NCBI GenBank assembly: GCA_047621325.1
Contig: JBLHLT010000016.1
Span: 25,837-89,836, forward strand
Direction: 5' to 3'
DNA length: 64,000 nucleotides
Source: Bermanella sp047621325
GTDB lineage: Bacteria > Pseudomonadota > Gammaproteobacteria > Pseudomonadales > Oceanobacteraceae
Shown here in pieces: positions 1 to 8,872 of this stretch. A program made the position numbers and the translations under genes. Below the pieces are notes generated by a model. That model was not told the DNA's origin and ran no database searches. It saw only the letters and a list, made by a program, of their open reading frames with translations. Position 1 is the stretch's first letter. Each line of letters starts with the position of its first letter.

Positions 1-10
1 AAAGGAGAAT

Positions 11-454
11 ATGAAGCGTTATTTAGAGGCACAAAAGCGATACTTAGAAACGGTTTCAAAAACAATTAAAGGGTTGAAACAAGAGAAAGAAGAAACCCGT
101 TTAATGATGAAGACGTTCTTTAGCGTATTAACACAAAAGCTGCCTCAAGGTCGTAAACCAGAGCCAGAGGAAATTGAAGCAGCGCTGGAACAATTAAAAG
201 ATGTGCATAAAATGGCGGGACTTTTTGTTTTGGCCATAACCCCTGGTAGTGTGGTCACATTGCCTGCATTGTGCGCGCTAGGTAAACGTTTTGGTATTGA
301 GGTTCTGCCCAGTGCTTTTAAAAAGCTAAGTGAAGAAGAGATGAGTTCTTTTAAAGAACTTGAAGTGATTTTATCTTTAGACTCAACAAAGCAAGAGACC
401 AGCGTTAATACAGGGAAACTAGAACAAACAAAAGCAGAGCAAACTAAAAACTAA
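11..454 (+). CDS. Small LETM1-like domain protein (147 aa)
   Basis: The function is unknown. The N-terminal ~35 residues are Lys/Glu rich and look like a coiled coil. The middle (about residues 70-105) carries a run of the type GSVVTLPALCALGKRFGIEVLPSAF-like spacing (Gly, Leu-Pro, Gly-Arg-Phe, Leu-Pro-Ser) that recalls the LETM1 ribosome-binding-like domain, and the tail is Lys/Thr/Glu rich. There is no signal peptide. A strong AAAGGAG (1-7) lies just before the ATG, so the start is secure although the window begins only 10 nt upstream. It converges on the MarC gene across a hairpin. The LETM1 assignment is from sequence memory only. Confidence 0.6.
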   Translation: MKRYLEAQKRYLETVSKTIKGLKQEKEETRLMMKTFFSVLTQKLPQGRKPEPEEIEAALEQLKDVHKMAGLFVLAITPGSVVTLPALCALGKRFGIEVLPSAFKKLSEEEMSSFKELEVILSLDSTKQETSVNTGKLEQTKAEQTKN

Positions 455-455
455 C

Positions 456-492
456 AAGGCATAGAAAAATAAGGGTCATTTTTCTATGTCTT
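456..492. terminator. Long hairpin between convergent genes
   Basis: A 14-bp stem (456-469 with 479-492, one G-U pair) with a 9-nt loop sits between the convergent LETM1-like and marC genes. The stem arms are A-rich and T-rich, so it can act as a terminator from either side even without a separate T-run. Confidence 0.6.
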
Positions 493-505
493 AAGCTGCT
501 ATTTC

Positions 506-1138
506 TTAACGACTAAATAAATGGCTAGCGGCAAGCCCATCAAACATAAACTGTACCGCAAGAGATGCAAGCAATACACCGAATACACGGGTGATCACAT
601 GCATACCCGTAATACCTAATAATTTTTGAACTCGAGTAGCTAATAGCAATAAACATAATGTCAGGGCCATAATGGATAATATAGCCCCGACTACTACACC
701 TTGTTGAATTGGATTACCTGCACTCTGCGCCATTAATAATATAGCGGCACCCATTGCACCAGGACCTGCTATTAACGGTGTTGCAAGCGGGAAAACGGAA
801 ATATCTTTTTTCGTTGAGGCCTCATCGGTTTCTTCTTCTGTCGTGGTTAAACCGCCATTAGAGCGAGCAAATACCATATCAATAGCGATAAGTAAGAGTA
901 AAATCCCTCCGGCCATTTTCAGTGCAGCAAGTGATATACCGAGTGTTTTTAAAACAATTTCGCCGCCAAGGGCAAAGCCTAATAGAATCACAGTAGCTAT
1001 AAACGTACCACGGTAGGCCATGGATTTAGCTTTTGCTTTTGAAGTCCCAGCGGTTAAGGCTGCAAATACAGCGGCTACATCTAATGGGCCAACGGTTGCA
1101 AAAAATGTGGTAAATGCCACAACATAGGTTTCTAACAT
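506..1138 (-). CDS. MarC family integral membrane protein
   Basis: This is a 210-aa, six-segment inner-membrane protein of the MarC/UPF0056 family (E. coli MarC, YchE, YhgN). The family was once linked to multiple antibiotic resistance but its substrate is not established. Visible features are the N-terminal FFATVGPLDV segment, a second hydrophobic hairpin around residues 40-90, an acidic cytoplasmic loop (about residues 95-112, TTTEEETDE), and the family's PLATPLIAGPGAM-type stretch (here PLATPLIAGPGAMG) near residue 118. Length is normal for the family. It is transcribed alone, with about 115 nt to the upstream hydrolase gene. Confidence 0.85.
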   Translation of the reverse strand: MLETYVVAFTTFFATVGPLDVAAVFAALTAGTSKAKAKSMAYRGTFIATVILLGFALGGEIVLKTLGISLAALKMAGGILLLLIAIDMVFARSNGGLTTTEEETDEASTKKDISVFPLATPLIAGPGAMGAAILLMAQSAGNPIQQGVVVGAILSIMALTLCLLLLATRVQKLLGITGMHVITRVFGVLLASLAVQFMFDGLAASHLFSR

Positions 1139-1203
1139 AATTAACTCTATTTAACGATAACGGCAGGTACAGTGTAGAAGGGTTCTAATTGAAGGTAAAA
1201 TAG

Positions 1204-1228
1204 GCCGCTTTTAGAAATCTTTAGCGGC
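1204..1228 (-). terminator. Probable terminator of the alpha/beta hydrolase gene
   Basis: GCCGCT (1204-1209) pairs with AGCGGC (1223-1228), with a short inner AGA/TCT pairing. Read on the minus strand the stem is followed by CTATTTTA, a weak T-rich tail just after the stop of the hydrolase gene. Confidence 0.45.
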
Positions 1229-1252
1229 TCTATTTAAGGGTATACTTAGCGA

Positions 1253-2032
1253 TTAATTGTTGACTGAAACATCGTCAATATAATGTTCAGCCCAAACGGC
1301 AACACTTGCCGCCACATAGGCGGCGTCTTTACTGCTTGTTAACAAGTGATCAGCAGGGTCAAGACTAATGAAGCTTTTTGGGTGCATGGCGTAACCATAA
1401 ATATGCTCAGCTTCTTTAATCAAAACAGTTGTGTCTCTTGGTGAGTGAAATACCAATAGTGGCGTTTTGATTTTACGAATAGTGTCATCTTGGTTTTGAT
1501 TGTAGACATCATCTAAGAATTGTTTTTTCATGACAAAAGGCCGGCCCGATAATAGAACATCAGCTTGCCCATTGGTTTGAATCTCTTCTTCAAATTGAGA
1601 AAATTGCTTTATAACGTGACAAGGCTTTGAAGGCGCAGCAACCGTAACAACACCTTTTAGGTCTTTAATTTTAGCCGCAGCACCTAATACAACCGCACCG
1701 CCAAAACTATGCCCGATTAAAATGGCAGGTGCTTGATAATTCTCTTTTAGATGCTGTGCTACTAAGACTAAATCGTCAACGCTGCTAGAGAAATTGGTAT
1801 CTTCAAACTTGCCTTCGCTGTGACCTATGCCTGCAAAGTCATAACGTAATACTGCATAACCTTGAGCTACTAGGCCACGACTAATACGGGAAGCAGCTAG
1901 GCTGTCTTTACCGCATGTAAAGCAATGGGCATAAATGATAAACGCTTTTGGGTGTGGGCCGGGTTTCTCTAAGATCGCAGCAAGCTTACCGTGGATGCCA
2001 TTGATTTCTAATTTTGAACGATGCTTAGACAT
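1253..2032 (-). CDS. Alpha/beta hydrolase (S33-type, OsmC-associated subfamily)
   Basis: This 259-aa cytoplasmic hydrolase has a complete catalytic set: the nucleophile elbow GHSFGG with Ser109, an acid in HSPRD (Asp200) and a base in DPADH (His229). The oxyanion region reads YAHCFTCGKD, and the order of motifs resembles the hydrolase half of bifunctional hydrolase/OsmC proteins. No OsmC domain follows here, so this is the stand-alone form. The substrate is unknown, and an ester or peptide-like bond is only the family expectation. It starts at ATG 2032 and has no close operon partner. Confidence 0.8.
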   Translation of the reverse strand: MSKHRSKLEINGIHGKLAAILEKPGPHPKAFIIYAHCFTCGKDSLAASRISRGLVAQGYAVLRYDFAGIGHSEGKFEDTNFSSSVDDLVLVAQHLKENYQAPAILIGHSFGGAVVLGAAAKIKDLKGVVTVAAPSKPCHVIKQFSQFEEEIQTNGQADVLLSGRPFVMKKQFLDDVYNQNQDDTIRKIKTPLLVFHSPRDTTVLIKEAEHIYGYAMHPKSFISLDPADHLLTSSKDAAYVAASVAVWAEHYIDDVSVNN

Positions 2033-2200
2033 AGACTTCTCAAATTTAAAACTGAACGAAAGGGAGCACCCTCAATATGAAGGCGGGTAATGTACGATTG
2101 ATCAATACCCAATGCAAATAAAACGCGTTTGTATAAGTGTATTAGATTGTCAAAAATTTGCCATTAATAACAAGTATAGATGTGGTTACGTAGGAATTAT

Positions 2201-2812
2201 TTAAGATTGTTTAAATTTTGGGAGTCTTAGGTCAAATATAATGGCCGCAGCGCGAACTAAAAAGGCGCATGCGATGGCCAAAATAGTGCTTATATCAGGG
2301 TTTTCCCACAGACTGTTGAATATTAAATAGCTAACACTACCGGTAATGGCTGCGCTGACATAAATTTCAGGTTCTAGTAAAACCGGTGAGCGGTCCAGTA
2401 AAATATCTCGAATAATCGACCCAAATGTAGGGGTAATCATCCCCATTGCAATTGCGACGAGTGGGTCTGCACCTAGGTGATAAGCCTTGGCTGTCCCTAA
2501 TACACTAAATAACGCTAACCCTATGGCGTCCATCCATACAAGTAAGCGCTGTATTTTAATAATTTGACGAGCGGCAAAATAAGTCACCATTGCTGCAATA
2601 ATGCAGGTATGAAGATCAATAGGATTAGCAACCCAAGCCACCTCAACCCCTAAAATTAAGTCTCTAACCGTACCGCCACCAATACCCGTGACGGTGGCGA
2701 ATAAAATAAAGCCTAATATATCTAATTCTTTTTCGGCTGCAGCTAAGGCACCAGAAATTGCAAATACAGCGATTCCAAACAGGCCAGCAAAAAAAAGTAA
2801 ATCAAATGACAA
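2201..2812 (-). CDS. TRIC/UPF0126 family membrane protein (YicG/YadS-like)
   Basis: A 203-aa, seven-segment membrane protein built from two repeated halves. The first half carries GGGTVRD (residues 45-51) and the second a matching FGSIIRD (130-136), the paired glycine-arginine signatures of prokaryotic TRIC/UPF0126 proteins. Relatives form trimeric monovalent cation channels, and some bacterial members are linked to glycine uptake, so the transported species here is uncertain. It ends with a short basic tail. The DUF1851 gene lies 39 nt upstream on the same strand, so the two may be cotranscribed. Confidence 0.85.
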   Translation of the reverse strand: MSFDLLFFAGLFGIAVFAISGALAAAEKELDILGFILFATVTGIGGGTVRDLILGVEVAWVANPIDLHTCIIAAMVTYFAARQIIKIQRLLVWMDAIGLALFSVLGTAKAYHLGADPLVAIAMGMITPTFGSIIRDILLDRSPVLLEPEIYVSAAITGSVSYLIFNSLWENPDISTILAIACAFLVRAAAIIFDLRLPKFKQS

Positions 2813-2851
2813 AGTAGGCTCCTAGTCAGTCATTAAGCGTTAATGTTCAAT

Positions 2852-3286
2852 TTAACCTAAAGGTGTATAGTTTACTTTCTTAGCACCTGCCCGATCTATT
2901 TTTTGCGCAAGCTCACCAGAGAATTTTATGATTTTTTCAAATGGCATGGGCTTAACGTTAAAGACAGCATATTTTCCACCTAATGCTCCAGGCTCAAGCA
3001 TGTGAAATTTTTCACCGTCTTTTAAGTCGCCATATTTCTCGGTGGCCTTATGAACCATTACATCCATAAACCAGTCTTGGTTAAATTCGTCTTCTTTGAC
3101 TAAATCGTTGTACTCTTCTTTATCGTCAGCGATCACTTCACAATATAAATCTTCAGGGCATAGGCGCCAAAAGCGTTCATCAATATCTTGAATAATTAGG
3201 TTAGCAAATTCATTTTCGGCAATGACAGTAACAGGCTCGATAGTGGTCCAGCCCCAATATTGTTTAACGGTTTCTAAAATGGTCAT
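2852..3286 (-). CDS. DUF1851 (Tdi1-like) domain protein
   Basis: A 144-aa acidic soluble protein. Residues ~85-130 (GDLKDGEKFHMLEPGALGG, then KYAVFNVKPMPF) match the pattern I associate with DUF1851, the fold also found in type VI secretion immunity proteins of the Tdi1 type. No toxin, VgrG or Rhs gene is nearby, so an immunity role is not supported by context. It lies upstream of the TRIC gene on the same strand. The start is ATG 3286; the next ATG is far inside the domain. Confidence 0.65.
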   Translation of the reverse strand: MTILETVKQYWGWTTIEPVTVIAENEFANLIIQDIDERFWRLCPEDLYCEVIADDKEEYNDLVKEDEFNQDWFMDVMVHKATEKYGDLKDGEKFHMLEPGALGGKYAVFNVKPMPFEKIIKFSGELAQKIDRAGAKKVNYTPLG

Positions 3287-3366
3287 ATGTACACCAATAA
3301 TTATGAAGTGATTTAGATGTTTATTATAGATGAAAATAATTAGATATGAGTAGAGAGCGAAATCAA

Positions 3367-3393
3367 GAAAAAGGCCAACGTTTTAGTTGGCCT
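3367..3393 (-). terminator. Terminator of the minor-pilin operon
   Basis: AGGCCAAC (3372-3379) pairs perfectly with GTTGGCCT (3386-3393) around a 6-nt loop. On the minus strand the stem is followed by a T-run (complement of 3368-3372). It lies 23 nt past the pilE stop. Confidence 0.85.
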
Positions 3394-3415
3394 ATATAAT
3401 CATTTTAGAGTGTAA

Positions 3416-3814
3416 TTACTTAGGCCAGCCAATATTGCCATCGTGGGTGCGGTTGCCGCGGCTGTCTAAGGTTAAGTTACCATCTTTCATTTGCTCTTCA
3501 ATAGCTGTAGCTGTCAGTTCTACGCACTCGGTTAATGGTCTTAAGGCACATTCTTTTGCTGTTATTTTATACTTTCCAGATGAGCTTAATTGAGTGTTGC
3601 TATAATTAAGTTCACTTAAATCTGAAGTGTATGTGAATTCATTAGCGAAGAAATTCTCTTGTGCTCGCATAATTTCTTGCATTGTTGTCATACCATCAAC
3701 TCTGCCTGCACGGATCACATAGTTTGTGTATGACGGAACAGCAATGGATAATAAAATGCCCATAATAACCACCGTTATCATTAATTCTATTAAGCTAAAA
3801 CCTTTTTGCTTCAT
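3416..3814 (-). CDS. pilE: Type IV minor pilin PilE
   Basis: A 132-aa prepilin with a PilD-type cleavage site: MKQKG, then mature FSLIELM with Glu5, followed by a hydrophobic helix and an alpha-spine. The C-terminal part has two Cys (in KECALRPLTEC) for the usual disulfide loop and ends GWPK. It is the last gene of the cluster, 20 nt after pilY1, matching the position of PilE in the Pseudomonas fimU-pilVWXY1Y2E cluster. Minor pilins of this group prime pilus assembly with PilY1. A PilA-like major pilin cannot be fully excluded, but the context argues for PilE. Confidence 0.85.
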   Translation of the reverse strand: MKQKGFSLIELMITVVIMGILLSIAVPSYTNYVIRAGRVDGMTTMQEIMRAQENFFANEFTYTSDLSELNYSNTQLSSSGKYKITAKECALRPLTECVELTATAIEEQMKDGNLTLDSRGNRTHDGNIGWPK

Positions 3815-3834
3815 GTTATTACCTGTTAATTAAT

Positions 3835-6800
3835 TTAGTTTTGGCGCCAATATTGCGGAATGACATAACAATTTCCTTTGGTGCATTTTTGTTCTTTTTC
3901 TGGACAGGTGCCATTTAGTACACAGTCAGGGTCTGGTGGTGTTTCATCAAAGCGATCATCGTCAATGGTTTCTGTACCAATGGCGATCGTTTTTCCACCG
4001 CCAGGTCTATATATCACTACTGGGCGAGGGGCAATGCCTGAGTGAGCAAGGACTTTGGAGCTATCACTCGCGTCTAGGTCGCCATCTCCATCCAAGTCAA
4101 TAACAGACATGGCGGTTTCTTGCCCAAGTGTGTAGACACGAGAGGTACCAGTATCCGCACCGCAGGCATTACTCGTTACACCAGTAGGTGCGAATGTTGT
4201 GAATATAACTGCCCCTGAAAAAGTAGTTGACTCAGCGAGTACTTTTTCACCTTCGGTGGCAAAGGTTACATACCAGCCACCACCATTCATCATGATTCTC
4301 TGCATGCTACTAGTAAGAGCAATTTTTCCATCCGTCATTAATGCGGTAGCATTATATAACTTAGTTGGGTCAGCATTTGCTCCTGCTCCTAGAGTAGTCT
4401 CTGATGTAGCAGCCTCAGTTTTTGCTATATAATTATCATAATTGAGTGGTGCATATGGAGAGTAATCTTTGATGAGGTAAAATCTATTTTCTACAGCAGT
4501 CGTAGAAATTGGATGAGCACGATGACCAGAGCCAATAGCAATGGTTAAATAGTCACCGTATTGCTTATCTTTGACTAAAGAAACATTGGGCTTGTTGTAA
4601 AATCGGCGATTACCAGCCACGTTATTTTCGGCAAGATTCGCGATCATGCCTCCTGTTGCAAAATCATTAGCCCCAGCATTATTTTGGTTGATATCGATTC
4701 GAAAAACTCTTCCACCTGTATCTGCAGCGAATAAGTAATCAACATTGCCTTCACCGGTAATATCGATTGCCGATACGCTTGCGGGCATACTATTCACCAT
4801 CTCTGTAATGTTTGTATTCGCATCCGTGTTACTAGCCGTCCACAGTAGTTCCCCTGTCTTGGCGTCAACCATATAGATCGCATTTCCTAGGTCATCAGGT
4901 GCCGGCGTTGCGTTTGCATCTTGATCGTCGTCATAACCGCCTGTGAAGAATAATACAAAGCGAACGGTGCCGTTATATTTCACTTTTGCGACGGTCATTC
5001 TTGACCAAGTTTGCCCTAGCTTATCAAAGCCATTTGTAACCTGACCTTCAATTTTAAATAAAAGTTCTGGATTACTTCTGTCAGTTACATTCATTGCATA
5101 ATAATTACGACCACCTCTGCGCATACCAGCATAAAGATAGACATGCTCATCGGCTTCTTGTGCGCCTGTTATTGGGTCGTATAATATATTATTGGAATTT
5201 TTATCATAAAACCAAGATGTAATTAAGCCATCCATTCCATAGGGTTTATTCCCTACAGCAGCAGTATTTTCATAATAGTCATTTTGTATGCTATGTAGTG
5301 CTCTTGGTATAAATGCGAACTCCTCCACACCTGTTGCTGTATTTACACCATGTATGAAGCCTTCATTGGTACCAAAGAATATTGTGCTATCAGGACTTGT
5401 CTCTGTGCCGCCATAAGTGATTACAACAGGCTCGCTATGAAGTGGGTCTCCAATTTGTTGACGGGACTCAGTTCTATTACCGTCACCATCAAAATCCTGC
5501 ACGTCGACACCAAGAGACCAATTGAGAACATTATTGTAATCTGTATCTGTGGTTATTCCAAAACTGGTTTTGGATGCACCACCAGTGCTGTTTAACTCGA
5601 CTAAGGCACCATGGATACTTTCAGTATAGATTTTACGAGCAGTCGGGTTAGTAAAGCGATTTGCAGCGCCCCCATTGCCTACGTTTTTACCATCGGCTTC
5701 ACCGGAATTATTCCAATAGTCAAAGACGCCTTCATTAAAAAACCCAGTAGCTGCGCTAATTGCGGGTGTTGTAATATCTTGGCCAACCACTATGCCATCA
5801 TCGGTTAATTTGTAACGCTTTAGGTTCCCAGTCCATTTTATGTTGTCATCAGGTCTGAAAAGAGCGTAAAAAAGTTCATCACGATGTTCAGAAGCATTAA
5901 ATGCATTCACAGAAACCGCAGGGGCTGTGAAAGTCGAGTCGGTGGATAAAATATCTAAAAATATTGAGTCAAGTGCCGCGGTTAGTTCTGCGGTGTCATC
6001 GGCAGGGAAATATTTACCGCCACCCCAGTTAGCGGTATTGGTAAGTAGTGCGACACCATCCGTTAGCTCGAAACCACCAATGGTATAGGTCGTGATTTCT
6101 TGGTTACCAGCCAATGTGGTTGGGGCATGGTCCGTATTTCTCGCCCAATAAGCCAGCTCATCTAAGCAGCCACCTTCGCCAGAGCACGATTTACTTAAAC
6201 CAGATGGTAATGTTAAATTCTGAACGAGGTTTTGAATTTTCGAGTTAGCCTCATCGTCACCGGATGGTTTTCCGTCTGTTAATAGGATGATGTGGTTTTT
6301 TTGGCAGGTTGCGGCTATCGGCGTCTTGTATGTTTCTCCGTCACTATTAAGTGAGTCCGTCACACTATTATTGGGCGATGCACTACTACCAAAATCCCAT
6401 TTAGCCCCTCGGTAATACATCATGCCTTCATATAGTGTCTCGGATAATGGTGTACCGCCGTTAGCCTGATAGGAATCAAGTTTACTGCGGATAAGAGCTG
6501 CAGATGTCGTAATGTCACTAACAGGAACATCAATCATGCCACCACCTGAATTTCGGTCAAATCGCATTAGGCCTAAATTAATATTACTCAGGGAGCGAGT
6601 AAGGTCTTTTACCACATCCCGCACGACATCAAGACGCGTGGATTCAACAACATTATCGCTGTTGTACCAATTTAAGTAATTACCGGTATACAGGATATAA
6701 CTTCTTCCGGAATCGCAGGATATGTCATTGTCGCTTCCATCATATAGCTGGCTTTTAAAGCTACCACGCCAATTTTTTTGTTTATAATAGCCAGTGGTCC

Positions 6801-7140
6801 GTCCTTCACTATCTAGGGTCGTAAGTGTGCTTGTACAATCAGTGGAATCTGAAGATTGAAAGGCTGACCGATCATGACCATCGTAAATTCCGTCATATAA
6901 TGAGTTATAGATATCATTCGCTCTATAACTACCCGTATACGTAGAGCTTGGGTCATAGTCATTAATTGCTTGGGTTACATCCTCATCCATGCTGCCAGAG
7001 GTGTCCATAATAAACAGTACGTTTGAGTTAACCCGGTTTTCAGGGCTGATGGCCGTCGCCCCATAGATTTCAGTGTCATCAGCTAACGCGAGTTGACTTA
7101 ATAATAATAAGCTGCTACACAAATACATAATTTTTTTCAT
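3835..7140 (-). CDS. pilY1: Type IV pilus tip adhesin/biogenesis factor PilY1
   Basis: A 1101-aa exported protein with a signal peptide ending near LALA-DD (residues 20-22). An N-terminal von Willebrand A-like domain carries the MIDAS motif DTSGS (46-50) and a later LTDGKPSGDD. The C-terminal half is the PilY1 beta-propeller. A calcium-loop-like stretch DLDGDGDLDASD sits at 1015-1026, and the tail is Cys rich. Length is close to P. aeruginosa PilY1 (about 1160). PilY1 promotes pilus extension, surface sensing and adhesion. AGGAG precedes the ATG. It sits between a small exported protein and pilE. Confidence 0.95.
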   Translation of the reverse strand: MKKIMYLCSSLLLLSQLALADDTEIYGATAISPENRVNSNVLFIMDTSGSMDEDVTQAINDYDPSSTYTGSYRANDIYNSLYDGIYDGHDRSAFQSSDSTDCTSTLTTLDSEGRTTGYYKQKNWRGSFKSQLYDGSDNDISCDSGRSYILYTGNYLNWYNSDNVVESTRLDVVRDVVKDLTRSLSNINLGLMRFDRNSGGGMIDVPVSDITTSAALIRSKLDSYQANGGTPLSETLYEGMMYYRGAKWDFGSSASPNNSVTDSLNSDGETYKTPIAATCQKNHIILLTDGKPSGDDEANSKIQNLVQNLTLPSGLSKSCSGEGGCLDELAYWARNTDHAPTTLAGNQEITTYTIGGFELTDGVALLTNTANWGGGKYFPADDTAELTAALDSIFLDILSTDSTFTAPAVSVNAFNASEHRDELFYALFRPDDNIKWTGNLKRYKLTDDGIVVGQDITTPAISAATGFFNEGVFDYWNNSGEADGKNVGNGGAANRFTNPTARKIYTESIHGALVELNSTGGASKTSFGITTDTDYNNVLNWSLGVDVQDFDGDGNRTESRQQIGDPLHSEPVVITYGGTETSPDSTIFFGTNEGFIHGVNTATGVEEFAFIPRALHSIQNDYYENTAAVGNKPYGMDGLITSWFYDKNSNNILYDPITGAQEADEHVYLYAGMRRGGRNYYAMNVTDRSNPELLFKIEGQVTNGFDKLGQTWSRMTVAKVKYNGTVRFVLFFTGGYDDDQDANATPAPDDLGNAIYMVDAKTGELLWTASNTDANTNITEMVNSMPASVSAIDITGEGNVDYLFAADTGGRVFRIDINQNNAGANDFATGGMIANLAENNVAGNRRFYNKPNVSLVKDKQYGDYLTIAIGSGHRAHPISTTAVENRFYLIKDYSPYAPLNYDNYIAKTEAATSETTLGAGANADPTKLYNATALMTDGKIALTSSMQRIMMNGGGWYVTFATEGEKVLAESTTFSGAVIFTTFAPTGVTSNACGADTGTSRVYTLGQETAMSVIDLDGDGDLDASDSSKVLAHSGIAPRPVVIYRPGGGKTIAIGTETIDDDRFDETPPDPDCVLNGTCPEKEQKCTKGNCYVIPQYWRQN

Positions 7141-7149
7141 AGCATGCTC

Positions 7150-7467
7150 CTAGTAATTAATTTTTTTGACTGTATTGGTTCTGGGATCAATAAATAATGT
7201 AGGGTATTGTGCATTCCAGTAATCATCCATAAATGTTTTTAGTGGTATGGGTGTACCGCTCTTATTAATCTTTATTTTATTATCGAAATTATAAAACTCT
7301 AACAAGCAGAGATTGCAGTTTATTGGTCGGATTATCCCAGTTTCAGAGCTATCAAAAAATTCAACTTTCATTCCATTTGCTTCTAATGCCGTATCTGAAT
7401 GCTCAACTACCTTTGCAAAAGCAATATTAGGAATAAGCAACAGTAAGCTAAAAAAATAATGTTTCAT
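7150..7467 (-). CDS. Small exported CxxC protein in the minor-pilin operon
   Basis: I do not recognise this 105-aa protein. It has a clear signal peptide (MKHYFFSLLLLIPNIAFA, cleavage near residue 18) and no further membrane segment, so it is probably periplasmic. A CNLC motif sits mid-protein, and the C-terminus is aromatic and basic (PTLFIDPRTNTVKKINY). Gaps to pilX and pilY1 are 9 nt each, so it is a true operon member. In Pseudomonas the small PilY2 follows pilY1, whereas this gene precedes it, so orthology is not implied. A role in folding, disulfide handling or export of PilX/PilY1 is inference. Confidence 0.75.
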   Translation of the reverse strand: MKHYFFSLLLLIPNIAFAKVVEHSDTALEANGMKVEFFDSSETGIIRPINCNLCLLEFYNFDNKIKINKSGTPIPLKTFMDDYWNAQYPTLFIDPRTNTVKKINY

Positions 7468-7476
7468 GTGTCACCT

Positions 7477-7998
7477 TTAATTAATATTGCCAGCTTGTTT
7501 GAGCCCGGCAACGATAGCGCCTTGAGTTTGGCTATTAGTTGAAAATCGGAAATTGGCAATGCAGTCGTTTTCATACAGGTATGCTTTGTTTTGGCTGTCC
7601 GTATCGATGTTAAACCCACCTCTACCAGCAGGAGCATCTTGAATATAGCTCCAAGCAGTAATTAAATTAGATTTAGGTGCATTATCAATATATGCCTCAG
7701 TTAAAGTGTCTGTAAATTCAAGCTTTACAGGGACTAAATTACCGCTGCCATCATCTTGTGGTGGCACACCAGCAATGGACAGTAAAGGGTCTAGGTTCTC
7801 ACCCTTGTTTATGTTGTAAAATCTAACTTGAGATTCTTGTTCGTTTCGACATTCTTGGTATGTTAAGGTACTGAATAAACTATTGCTGACCATTTTGCTT
7901 TGCATTTGAGTGCTTTCTAATGCAAAAACCGCGACTCCCGTGATGATAGTTAATAAAATTAGTGCGACTACTAAAGAAGACCCTTTTTGATTTATCAT
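7477..7998 (-). CDS. pilX: Type IV minor pilin PilX
   Basis: A 173-aa prepilin-like protein beginning MINQKG, cleaved before SSLVVALILL. Mature position 5 is Val rather than Glu, as expected for PilX/GspK-type pilins that sit at the very tip, where the missing Glu5 salt bridge is tolerated. The rest is a polar globular domain with Cys in YQECRNEQE and DCIANF. It lies 10 nt after pilW and 9 nt before the small CxxC gene. The role is the tip complex with PilV, PilW, FimU and PilY1. Confidence 0.88.
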   Translation of the reverse strand: MINQKGSSLVVALILLTIITGVAVFALESTQMQSKMVSNSLFSTLTYQECRNEQESQVRFYNINKGENLDPLLSIAGVPPQDDGSGNLVPVKLEFTDTLTEAYIDNAPKSNLITAWSYIQDAPAGRGGFNIDTDSQNKAYLYENDCIANFRFSTNSQTQGAIVAGLKQAGNIN

Positions 7999-8008
7999 GC
8001 TTACCTCC

Positions 8009-8872
8009 CTAAGAGCCTGCTGACTCGATCATATTTGGTAGTTCAATGGTATTACTAAAAATATTTCTGAGATTATGGTCTTTAATCTTGAATATAGGAG
8101 CATCTAATAACCCAAACGAACGTTCACGTAGAGTACTTTGTACTTTTTTATCATCTAAGTTGTCTTGGCTGGTCGTTAATACGGAAACACGAATACTGCG
8201 AACGTAATTTAAATTAATGCTGGCGTCGGCTTCGATGGTATCAACGCTGACATAGCGTGAGGCATAACGGTCATTTTCTTCGCTGGCAATACCTACCTGA
8301 AATTCAAATCGTTCTACATTATTAATGATTGATACAGGGTTATCTAACCACCTATTTAAATCACGGCTGAATGTACGGCAGCGTAATTGGCGAATCGTAT
8401 CAGCTTCAGCACTGACCCAAAAAACATTTACAAGGCTCTGAGTTCCGTTTGCTGGGCCACCTACATCAGTGCCTGTGCATGATCGAGTTAAGTCCTCTGG
8501 ATTTGCACCGACTACAAAAGGAATCGATAGCCTATCGCCTAAAATGGTTGCTGGGAATGTTGTTGGGTTATTTGCTGCACATGCTGCAGCTTGAGGGCCT
8601 GTACAGTCGATTACTGTCGCTCCGGATCCAGAAGCAATATATAAAGGAGGGGTGAATTGAGTGAAGTCTTTACTGTAACCTGCTGTTCGGATATATCTGG
8701 TTAAATAATCCATAGCAAAGCGGCCAGTTGATTGATTCTGTGAAAGCGAATCGGAAAGAGTGACGCTTTTATTTGTGGTGATAAATAGATTCATTAAACC
8801 CGTTAATATAAATGCACCTATAAGTCCTGCAATCATTAATTCAATGAGTGTAAACCCTGACTGCTTTTTCAT
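8009..8872 (-). CDS. pilW: Type IV minor pilin PilW
   Basis: A 287-aa prepilin, cleaved after MKKQSG to give FTLIELM with Glu5. It is followed by the PilW pattern SLSQNQSTGRFAMDYL and RYIRTAGY, and by a large globular domain typical for PilW/GspJ-like pilins. Its ATG overlaps the pilV stop by one base (TAATG), implying translational coupling. It works in the PilV-PilW-PilX-FimU priming complex. Confidence 0.93.
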   Translation of the reverse strand: MKKQSGFTLIELMIAGLIGAFILTGLMNLFITTNKSVTLSDSLSQNQSTGRFAMDYLTRYIRTAGYSKDFTQFTPPLYIASGSGATVIDCTGPQAAACAANNPTTFPATILGDRLSIPFVVGANPEDLTRSCTGTDVGGPANGTQSLVNVFWVSAEADTIRQLRCRTFSRDLNRWLDNPVSIINNVERFEFQVGIASEENDRYASRYVSVDTIEADASINLNYVRSIRVSVLTTSQDNLDDKKVQSTLRERSFGLLDAPIFKIKDHNLRNIFSNTIELPNMIESAGS

